Below, piece by piece: positions 1 through 5,200 of a stretch of DNA of 5,200 nt (its first letter is position 1; the number at the start of each line of letters is the position of its first letter). The notes below the pieces were generated by a model, which was given only the letters and a program-made list of their open reading frames with translations, was not told where the DNA came from and did no database searches. The position numbers and the translations under genes are program-made. The stretch comes from Altererythrobacter sp. (GTDB lineage Bacteria > Pseudomonadota > Alphaproteobacteria > Sphingomonadales > Sphingomonadaceae): positions 1-5,200 of the forward strand of contig WTKI01000044.1 in the NCBI GenBank assembly GCA_011524425.1, read 5' to 3'.

Positions 1-903
1 GACAAAATCATAGGCACCTTGCTCGATATTCTGGGGAGGTAAGACTTTTGCTCCCAAAGCTTCAACCCTGAGCGCGCTAGTCGGCGAGCAGAGCGCATCG
101 ACCTCAACGTTCCGATCCCGAAGCAAACTTGTAGCGATCGAACCAACGCTGCCCGAAGCCCCTATTATTAGGGCACGCCTCAAGCGGCCTTGATGCAAGG
201 CAATCGTCTGATCAGCCGTTAGCAGAGGCACGCTCAATCCAGCGGCGTGATCATTCGGAATGGCCTCGGGCACAACCGCGCATTCTTTAGCAGAAACATC
301 GAGCCGGTTGGCATACCATCCTCCGCGCACCAGGCTGGAAAAAGCCATCACGCGTTGGCCTGGTTCAAACCCCTGCACATCGGCGCCCACAGCCTCGATA
401 ACTCCAACACCTTCGCCGCCCAGCGTATAAGGGAATGCAAAGGGCAACGCAGCGAGAAAACCGGCGCGGATCTTCCAATCCACCGGATTCACGGAAATTA
501 ACGTCGGTTGTATGCGCAAATCGGTTGGTGCCAGATCGGGCAATGTAACCGGCCTCGCGCCAATCGCGGCATCTTCGCCGAAATGATCTATCTGTTGAGC
601 GGTCGTTAGCGTGCCGGCGCCCGGCTTAATCATTCCAATCGACGATTTTGCCGCTGACTGTCTAATCGGCTTTAGCTTGGCGTATTCGGGGGAATCATAA
701 AACTGCAGGAGAGCCGCCTCATTGGCGAATTCAATCATCACAAAGCGATCGCGAAAATCGGTTCCTTCTAGCGAGGCAACCTGCTCACCTTTGATGATAT
801 ACTTTCCGCCAGCGGCCTGCACGAGAGCGGGATTGTTAGAGCGATACACATCGTATTTCGCTGGATCTTCCACATCGATTGTGGCGATCAAATATACAGT
901 CAT
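1..903 (-). CDS. DUF1330 domain fused to zinc-free medium-chain dehydrogenase/reductase (quinone oxidoreductase-like), 3' end outside window
   Basis: One uninterrupted frame of 301 codons runs from ATG at 903 off the left edge. Residues 1 to about 96 look like a DUF1330 domain, a small ferredoxin-like alpha/beta fold of unknown function, with the typical FYDSPEY segment (68-74) followed by an IRQ stretch. After a short linker, residues about 102-301 are the start of a medium-chain reductase: SVNPVDWKIR at 137-146, GGEGVGVIEAVG at 162-173, and the nucleotide-binding loop GASGSVG at 248-254. The usual zinc-binding Cys and His of alcohol dehydrogenases are not seen, so it belongs with the zinc-free quinone or enone reductases that use NAD(P)H. 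The family is usually 310-340 residues, so roughly 110-140 residues should lie beyond the window. GGAG at 910-913 sits 6 nt before the start. It is the third gene of a leftward operon, 24 nt after the transporter. The substrate is unknown; reduction of a C=C bond next to a carbonyl is the family-based guess. Confidence 0.85.
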   Translation of the reverse strand, partial: MTVYLIATIDVEDPAKYDVYRSNNPALVQAAGGKYIIKGEQVASLEGTDFRDRFVMIEFANEAALLQFYDSPEYAKLKPIRQSAAKSSIGMIKPGAGTLTTAQQIDHFGEDAAIGARPVTLPDLAPTDLRIQPTLISVNPVDWKIRAGFLAALPFAFPYTLGGEGVGVIEAVGADVQGFEPGQRVMAFSSLVRGGWYANRLDVSAKECAVVPEAIPNDHAAGLSVPLLTADQTIALHQGRLRRALIIGASGSVGSIATSLLRDRNVEVDALCSPTSALRVEALGAKVLPPQNIEQGAYDFV

Positions 904-909
904 GACATT

Positions 910-913
910 CTCC
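910..913 (-). promoter_or_regulatory. Ribosome binding site of the DUF1330-reductase fusion
   Basis: GGAG, read on the minus strand, lies 6 nt upstream of the ATG at 903. It fixes the start of the fusion protein at the DUF1330 domain and so argues that the two domains are made as one polypeptide. Confidence 0.6.
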
Positions 914-927
914 GATGTTAGGTGCTC

Positions 928-2343
928 TCAGGCATTAGCTTGGGCTCGAAGGGCGAGGCGCTCCAACCTTCGATGGATGACATGATGACGTCGCTTGGAC
1001 AGCGGATATCCCCACATAATCACCATGCCTGATAAGACCAGCAACGCGGGGATGAGTGTTCCTACGATCAACATACCATTGATCGACGCCCGCGAGTTTT
1101 CGGACGAGGCTGGGTCAAAGCCCGTAATCGACAAGGCAACAAATGTCGCACCAATCGAAATAGCAAAAGTGGCTTTATTGGCCATATTGAGCAACGCCAA
1201 ATGGGACCCGGCCTCCCGCACCCCGGTCTTAAGCGTGTCATAATCCACCGTGTCCGCCGCAATCGAAGCCGGGAGTATCAATTTGCCGCTTGAACCCAAC
1301 CCATTGAACAGGAAAACTGCCACAGCCATCGAAAGATGGCCCGGCTGTATCAAGGCAAGTGCAAAAAAGCCGATCGAAATGATGAGCAATGATGCGCAAT
1401 AGGCTTGTCTTTTTCCAAAACGGTCAGCAATCTTAAGCCAAATGGGCACTGCCAAGATCGCCACAATGTTCTGCAGAAAGATCAGAAAAAGAAACGCCTC
1501 GATTTCAAGCGCTCGGGTGATCAACAGTTGAACAACCGATAGAAAGGCGAGGAAACCCAGCTGCGCGATAAAGTAGCCTGCAAACAGGCGTTGGAATGGT
1601 TTGTTTCGCACCAAAATTGTAGCTGTCTGTTTCCATGGATACCGCGACAATTGCTTGGGCATTGTGTCCGGCACGAAAATGCAGGAAAAAGTTGTGGCGA
1701 TCGGTAAAAGCGTTGCAAAGGTAACAAAGATCACAAAGTGAAGACTGCGCAGCGACGCGTCGAGCCCGAGGCCATCTGGCCAAATCAGGTTCCTTGCTGG
1801 CTCTGCCACCGGATCAATAAGAAGCAAGGGAATGCCAATTCCAACCAGCACGCCGAGAACGGCCCCGCCTTCTCGAAAACCAGCCGCTCGCGTCCGCTCC
1901 TCATAGCCCGACTGAATTTCCGCCCCCCACGATTGGTAAGGGATAAAGATCATCGTCCAGAAGACATAGAACACCCCGATCAAGAGCACCGCCTTTGGGA
2001 GGGTCATGTCCGGCGATGGGACCAGCACGAAATAGCTCGCGATGATCAGCAAGGGCGTGCCCGCAATGATCCAAGGTTTTCGTCGGCCGATCCGGCTTCT
2101 CGTTCGATCCGATAGCGCACCAATAAATGGGTCGGTTAGAGCATCCCAAGCGCGTGCCAACAGAAACAAAATACCCACGGAGGCAAGGCCAAGCCCCAAT
2201 TCCGTTGCATAGAAAGTCGGGAGGAAAATTAGGAGAGGTGTTAGCAGCACCTGAAGCGGGACGGCAGGTGCACCATAGGCAAGCAGTGCCCCTGATGGTA
2301 GAGGTTGTTCGTGCGTGTGCCCGATCTCAGAAGCTTTGAGCAT
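928..2343 (-). CDS. GPH-family (MFS_2, MelB-like) cation symporter
   Basis: This is an inner-membrane transporter of the glycoside-pentoside-hexuronide:cation symporter family, 471 residues from ATG 2343, the normal length for 12 helices. The family signature between helices 2 and 3 is clear: RAWDALTDPFIG at 64-75, then SDRTRSRIGRRKPW at 78-91. D67 and D71 match the cation-site Asp pair of MelB (D55, D59), and K390 in NMANK matches its conserved helix-11 lysine. The MelB sugar-binding aspartates are not kept: helix 1 reads YGAPAVPL where D19 should lie, and F133 in IFIPY stands where D124 is. The substrate is therefore probably not a galactoside. The C-terminus is strongly basic (SKRRHHVIHRRLERLALRAQANA), as expected for a cytoplasmic tail. 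Start choice is uncertain: the frame is open to a TTG at 2370 that adds nine residues and has AGGCG about 11 nt upstream, whereas ATG 2343 has no clear ribosome site. Close spacing to the methyltransferase suggests translational coupling. Confidence 0.88.
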   Translation of the reverse strand: MLKASEIGHTHEQPLPSGALLAYGAPAVPLQVLLTPLLIFLPTFYATELGLGLASVGILFLLARAWDALTDPFIGALSDRTRSRIGRRKPWIIAGTPLLIIASYFVLVPSPDMTLPKAVLLIGVFYVFWTMIFIPYQSWGAEIQSGYEERTRAAGFREGGAVLGVLVGIGIPLLLIDPVAEPARNLIWPDGLGLDASLRSLHFVIFVTFATLLPIATTFSCIFVPDTMPKQLSRYPWKQTATILVRNKPFQRLFAGYFIAQLGFLAFLSVVQLLITRALEIEAFLFLIFLQNIVAILAVPIWLKIADRFGKRQAYCASLLIISIGFFALALIQPGHLSMAVAVFLFNGLGSSGKLILPASIAADTVDYDTLKTGVREAGSHLALLNMANKATFAISIGATFVALSITGFDPASSENSRASINGMLIVGTLIPALLVLSGMVIMWGYPLSKRRHHVIHRRLERLALRAQANA

Positions 2344-2384
2344 CAAAGACCAAGAGTAAAACGCAGCCAATAGGGTTCATTCGC

Positions 2385-3554
2385 CTAAGCAGCTTTGTCC
2401 GCACCAAAGATATGCCGCTCTGTCCCGATCAAATGGGCATAATCAAGCGAGCCTCCATCTGGATCGTTAAACCCAATCGGGACAAAGTCGACGAAACGCT
2501 CTTTCTCACTGAAACCCGCTTTTCTCAAGACATCGTCCATGTCGAGCTCGTTCATCTTGCCAATAAAGGGCTCGTGATTATTAACACTGTCCCAATCGGT
2601 AAGATATTGCTGCAAAGGCGTTTTCTTTGAAAAAGGGAGCATTTCCAGGTTAGCTGCAAAACCGCCGGGCTTCAGCAATCGCCGCATCTCTTTCATGATG
2701 TTTCCTAACGCCTTCGTCGACGTTTCATGGATCATGATGTGCGATACAATCAAATCAAAGGAACAATCTTCGAAATTCGTGTGCTCTGCGTTCTGCTGAG
2801 AGAAGTGGACTGATTTACCCAACGCCCGCGCTCGTGCATGCCCAAACCTGACCAATGGAGCGCTAAGGTCAATAGCATGGATTTCGGCGTCGGGAAACGC
2901 ATCAGCGTATATAAGCGTACTGTGGCCAACCGAGCACCCGATATCGAGAATTCGCAACGGCTTAAGGTCAGGGCGACGCCACTTTACGTAGCTACAGAGC
3001 ATCTTTCCCACGTCATCATTATAAGGCCCCATGCCGCCCATCATATAAACATGGATACTCTGTTCATAAGCGGCACCGGGCAAAACGTCATCGACATCAA
3101 CTTCATGATGATAGCCGCCCGGCATAGTGTGATTATCAACAAGATCACTGTAAGCGGGGATCTCAAAATCAGGATCAATCGTCAGCGATCCAGGCCCCGG
3201 CTGTTGCCTGACCTCCTGGAATTTCTTGTTGAGAGTATCCGCCTGACGATCCACACAATTGTACACTGCCTCCCACATCAGTTCTTGGGTCGTGCGCAAC
3301 ATCGCTGCCCACATTTGATGATAGGGATCGCGTTCGAGATACTTTTTCAGTTCTCCACGAGTTTTCGCCGGTCGCCCTAGATCCTTTTCCACCTGAGGCG
3401 CGATTCGAGCATCAAAAACGGTGCTATGGCCCGGTGTTAGCGTCGAAGTTATCAATCGTCGCAAACTTCGCACATACCCAAGGTGCGATGCGTCATCATG
3501 ATTGGTTTGAGGCATCATATCATGTTGACCACACAACAGCGTATTCTCAGTCAT
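2385..3554 (-). CDS. Class I SAM-dependent methyltransferase with long N-terminal region
   Basis: This 389-residue cytoplasmic protein transfers a methyl group from S-adenosylmethionine to an unknown acceptor. The Rossmann-type domain starts near residue 199: motif I LDIGCSVGHST at 203-213, the ribose-binding acid D229 at the end of strand 2 (IHAIDL), FDLIVSHIMIHE at 266-277, and LLKPGG at 293-298 before strand 5. The C-terminal part carries DWDSVNNHEPF at 320-330, which fits a substrate pocket or lid. Residues 1-195 are not a domain I can name; they hold a helical stretch with YHQMWAAMLRTTQELMWEAVYN at 78-99, with two Trp residues, and MMGGMGPYNDD at 171-181 just before the catalytic domain. 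I recall similar proteins in sphingomonads with this architecture, but without a known substrate. The frame is open upstream to GTG 3614, but AAAGG placed 6 nt before ATG 3554 decides the start. It is first in the leftward operon, and its stop lies 14 nt from the possible TTG start of the transporter. Confidence 0.88.
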   Translation of the reverse strand: MTENTLLCGQHDMMPQTNHDDASHLGYVRSLRRLITSTLTPGHSTVFDARIAPQVEKDLGRPAKTRGELKKYLERDPYHQMWAAMLRTTQELMWEAVYNCVDRQADTLNKKFQEVRQQPGPGSLTIDPDFEIPAYSDLVDNHTMPGGYHHEVDVDDVLPGAAYEQSIHVYMMGGMGPYNDDVGKMLCSYVKWRRPDLKPLRILDIGCSVGHSTLIYADAFPDAEIHAIDLSAPLVRFGHARARALGKSVHFSQQNAEHTNFEDCSFDLIVSHIMIHETSTKALGNIMKEMRRLLKPGGFAANLEMLPFSKKTPLQQYLTDWDSVNNHEPFIGKMNELDMDDVLRKAGFSEKERFVDFVPIGFNDPDGGSLDYAHLIGTERHIFGADKAA

Positions 3555-3560
3555 AGCCCG

Positions 3561-3565
3561 CCTTT
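3561..3565 (-). promoter_or_regulatory. Ribosome binding site deciding the methyltransferase start
   Basis: AAAGG (continuing as AAAGGCGGG) on the minus strand lies 6 nt before the ATG at 3554. The longer reading from GTG 3614 has no comparable site and would add 20 residues rich in Arg and Val with no family resemblance, so the internal ATG is preferred. Confidence 0.55.
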
Positions 3566-3754
3566 GCAATACTACAGCGAAAACGCGCAACCTATGCCTC
3601 ATAGGCGAGATCACGCAATGTATCGGAACTCGAAAGTCTAAGATACGGTATTGCGGTCAGGCTCAAATCCAAAATAGCTATCATCATATAGAAAGAAACA
3701 TTTGGACGGTCGGCGTTGATGAGATGCCATAGTCAGTCGCGATACTTGAATATT

Positions 3755-3762
3755 AGGTGAGA
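3755..3762 (+). promoter_or_regulatory. Ribosome binding site of the alpha/beta hydrolase
   Basis: AGGTGAGA lies 7 nt before ATG 3770. An ATG seven bases earlier, at 3763, is in another frame and directly abuts the ribosome site, so it is not the start. The site sits inside a small inverted repeat, GAATATT at 3748-3754 and AATATTC at 3773-3779. Confidence 0.5.
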
Positions 3763-3769
3763 ATGGCCA

Positions 3770-4717
3770 ATGAATATTCTCGGTAAAAATTTGCTCGCTA
3801 CGATCCTCGCGGCTTTATCGTTCCTTATCAGCCCTTCAGTATTGGCGAAGTCGTTCTATGTAGAAGGCGAAGGCGGCGTTCCGTTGGCTGTAACGACAAG
3901 CGGCAACCCCGAAGGCCCCCAAATACTGCTCCTGCATGGTTTGAGCATGGGAGCGAGCAGTTTCTCAAAGCAAATGGAATCGTCGCTGGAAGAGGAGTTC
4001 TGGATAGTCGCCTTTGACCTTCGTGGTCATGCTCTCTCTGGCAAACCGAGCGAAAAATCAGCATATGATACACCTGAGGTTTGGGCCAATGACGTTGCTC
4101 GCGTTATGGAAGCAACTGGCCTGAAGCGCCCAACTTTGGTCGGTTGGTCATACGGCTCGCTAGTCGCAGCCGACTATCTACGGACATTTGGGACGGCTAA
4201 AATTTCAGGCTTGGTGATGGTCGGAGCGCTTGGCGGCTTCACACCCTTTTTCCCTCCTGATAACGGGATCGATCCAACCGTCATGGCGAACATTACTCGC
4301 ATGCAGGAACTGCGCAGTTCACCGAGTTTCGTCGATCAGGAAGATGCTACAAAGCTCTTTATCCCGATGCTGAGCGAGGGTCAGAATGCCCCCGATTGGG
4401 AGAAACGAGCTTATCAATTGGCTTTGATGGTCCCCCCCTACGTTCGCAAGTATTTGCAAGAACATCCATCCGACAACACCGACATTGTCGGTTTGCTTAG
4501 AGAATTGGAGGTCATGGTCATACATGGCACCAAAGACCCTTCCGTTTCAAAAAACGGCCTCGCCACGCTCCGAGCCGTCGCGCCAAATCTACAAGTGCAA
4601 GGGATAGAAGGTGCAGGGCATTCGCCATTCGCGACACGGCCCGATGAATTCAACGAGGCGTTGGCTTTGTTTGTGCGTAGTGTCTCCAAAAAACAGCACT
4701 TGCCGCAATCCAAATAG
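3770..4717 (+). CDS. Exported alpha/beta-fold hydrolase
   Basis: This is a 315-residue hydrolase of the AB_hydrolase_1 type, the usual length for the family plus a signal peptide. Residues 1-26 form that peptide: a short basic start (MNILGKN), a hydrophobic core, and a VLA|KS cleavage site. No lipobox Cys is present, so a soluble periplasmic enzyme is expected. The fold is complete: oxyanion-hole loop HGLSMG at 56-61, FDLRGHALSGKP at 82-93, nucleophile elbow GWSYGS at 125-130 with S127, a cap region about 155-225, D256 in HGTKDPSV, and H284 in GAGHSPF. S127-D256-H284 make an intact catalytic triad. The common RGHG turn reads RGHA here. It could be an esterase, lactonase or C-C bond hydrolase. 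An Asp nucleophile would be expected for an epoxide hydrolase or haloalkane dehalogenase, so those are unlikely. It is divergent from the methyltransferase operon and points at the TonB-dependent receptor 123 nt downstream, which suggests a shared substrate. Confidence 0.88.
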   Translation: MNILGKNLLATILAALSFLISPSVLAKSFYVEGEGGVPLAVTTSGNPEGPQILLLHGLSMGASSFSKQMESSLEEEFWIVAFDLRGHALSGKPSEKSAYDTPEVWANDVARVMEATGLKRPTLVGWSYGSLVAADYLRTFGTAKISGLVMVGALGGFTPFFPPDNGIDPTVMANITRMQELRSSPSFVDQEDATKLFIPMLSEGQNAPDWEKRAYQLALMVPPYVRKYLQEHPSDNTDIVGLLRELEVMVIHGTKDPSVSKNGLATLRAVAPNLQVQGIEGAGHSPFATRPDEFNEALALFVRSVSKKQHLPQSK

Positions 4718-4840
4718 GCAGCCTCTATCATGCCATCGAAACAATGATTTTGCGTGATTGAGGTGCATTCGTCACCTTTGCCTTGGAATTTAATCAATTC
4801 AACAAGAGCAAAAATTTCATACATCAGGGGGTGTAGAATT
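4718..4840 (+). other. Intergenic gap with weak hairpin between hydrolase and receptor
   Basis: This 123-nt gap holds no gene. AGGTG at 4761-4765 and CACCT at 4773-4777 can pair around a 7-nt loop and are followed by only three T residues, so at best it is a weak or attenuating terminator. GAATT/AATTC (4786-4790, 4796-4800) is a second short inverted repeat in A+T-rich sequence that could belong to the receptor's own promoter. No clear -35/-10 pair is seen, so it remains open whether the receptor is transcribed with the hydrolase. Confidence 0.3.
4826..4833 (+). promoter_or_regulatory. Ribosome binding site of the TonB-dependent receptor
   Basis: AGGGGGTG, a strong purine-rich site, lies 7 nt before ATG 4841. 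It supports this start and suggests that the receptor is well translated. Confidence 0.6.
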
Positions 4841-5200
4841 ATGCCGTTTCGTCCAGCAGCAACCAAGTTTAAGAACAGAATCGCTCTGTTCACAATTCTG
4901 ACACCGACTATCGCACTTTTTCCGATCAGTTCCGCAGCGGCTCAAACTGCCGTTGAAGATGAAAATTTCTCCGAAGAGGCAAATATGCCTGTCATTGTGG
5001 TGACGGCTCGTGGACGTCAGGAAACACTCATCGAAGTTCCGGTATCTGTCTCGGTTCAGTCTCAAGACCAACTCGACGCAGCTGGCGTTTCCGACATTGA
5101 GAATCTTTCTGACTATACACCGGGGTTTAAATTTGAAAACTCCGATGGCCAAGCCGGCGGACGGAGCAGTTCGGCCTTGCAATTCCGCGGTGTGCGGCAG
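4841..5200 (+). CDS. TonB-dependent outer-membrane receptor, N-terminal part (3' end outside window)
   Basis: The first 120 residues are present and the frame is open at the window edge. A signal peptide covers residues 1 to about 34: a basic start with four Arg/Lys pairs or singles up to residue 13, a hydrophobic core, and SSAAA|QT as the likely cleavage site. A short acidic linker follows, then the TonB box VIVVTARGRQE at 51-61, and the plug domain: EVPVSVSVQSQDQLDAAGV (65-83), the DIENLSDYTPGFKF segment (85-98), and LQFRGVRQ (113-120), which matches the conserved plug RG motif. Receptors of this kind are usually 700-1000 residues, so the 22-strand barrel lies outside the window. Such proteins import ligands across the outer membrane using energy passed on by TonB-ExbBD. 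The acidic linker is too short for an anti-sigma signalling domain, so regulation through a FecR-type surface signal is unlikely. The ligand is unknown; the adjacent hydrolase suggests a hydrolysable organic compound, not iron. Confidence 0.9.
   Translation, partial: MPFRPAATKFKNRIALFTILTPTIALFPISSAAAQTAVEDENFSEEANMPVIVVTARGRQETLIEVPVSVSVQSQDQLDAAGVSDIENLSDYTPGFKFENSDGQAGGRSSSALQFRGVRQ

Larger units (their letters stand above)
3555..3769. promoter_or_regulatory. Divergent intergenic region, expected to hold promoters for both gene groups
   Basis: About 215 bp separate the methyltransferase start (minus strand) from the hydrolase start (plus strand). Both operons must be transcribed out of this region unless a promoter lies inside a gene. 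It is more A+T-rich than its surroundings, especially 3660-3700. An 8-bp palindrome ATAGCTAT lies at 3674-3681, and the pair GTATC/GATAC occurs as an inverted repeat around 3620-3646; neither is strong enough to be called an operator. No convincing -35/-10 pair was found in either direction. No small open frame with a good ribosome site was seen. Confidence 0.45.

Noticed and set aside
247..985. Plus-strand frames of 84 and 87 codons at 247-501 and 722-985
   Set aside because: They are opposite the DUF1330-reductase gene, whose continuous 301-codon frame with conserved motifs accounts for this stretch.
1738..2115. Open frame of 125 codons on the plus strand, antisense to the transporter
   Set aside because: The translation is rich in Arg, Pro and Gln with no domain, while the minus strand encodes a complete 12-helix transporter.
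2838..3380. Open frame of 180 codons on the plus strand, antisense to the methyltransferase
   Set aside because: It lies entirely opposite the methyltransferase, which shows clear SAM motifs. Its translation has no recognisable domain and no ribosome site was seen.
3716..3746. Possible sigma-70 promoter TTGATG ... GATACT upstream of the hydrolase
   Set aside because: The spacer is 19 nt and the -10 box matches the consensus at only four of six positions, no better than expected by chance in this A+T-rich stretch.
3555..3769. SAM-sensing riboswitch or other structured leader before the methyltransferase
   Set aside because: The leader is under 220 nt and shows no conserved riboswitch core that I can recognise; only short inverted repeats are present.
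4438..5182. Two overlapping minus-strand frames of 151 and 121 codons at the hydrolase-receptor junction
   Set aside because: They run antisense to the hydrolase 3' end and to the receptor signal peptide and TonB box, both well supported. Their translations are Cys-rich and resemble no family.
1..5200. tRNA, rRNA, CRISPR array, transposase or long terminal repeats
   Set aside because: No cloverleaf, no repeated unit with regular spacing, no transposase-like frame and no long direct or inverted repeat was found on either strand.

Overview
The window looks like the chromosome of a Gram-negative bacterium, most likely an alphaproteobacterium of the sphingomonad group (Sphingomonadales). The reasons are a TonB-dependent receptor of the type these bacteria carry in large numbers, a GPH-type transporter beside it, and a long-N-terminus SAM methyltransferase whose style I associate with sphingomonads. 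The genus cannot be named. Base composition judged by eye is only slightly above 50% G+C, low for typical Sphingomonas or Sphingobium, so a lower-GC marine relative or an acquired segment is possible.

Layout: two divergent gene groups are separated by an intergenic region of about 215 bp (3555-3769). Leftward (minus strand, read right to left) are a SAM-dependent methyltransferase (3554-2385), a GPH/MFS-type 12-helix transporter (2343-928), and a DUF1330 plus zinc-free medium-chain reductase fusion (903 to beyond position 1). The gaps are about 41 nt (14 nt if the transporter uses an upstream TTG) and 24 nt, so this looks like one operon. The fusion gene stays open to the window edge. Rightward (plus strand) are an exported alpha/beta hydrolase with a complete catalytic triad (3770-4717) and, after a 123-nt gap, the first 120 residues of a TonB-dependent outer-membrane receptor (4841 to beyond 5200).

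How they may work together (inference): the receptor would bring a large or poorly diffusing compound across the outer membrane. The exported hydrolase would cut it in the periplasm, and the GPH-type symporter would carry the product over the inner membrane. The methyltransferase and the reductase fusion would modify it in the cytoplasm. The transporter keeps the cation-site aspartates of the MelB family but lacks the two sugar-binding aspartates, which argues for a non-sugar substrate. No regulator, RNA gene, mobile element, CRISPR array or long repeat is visible. The substrate cannot be read from the sequence.
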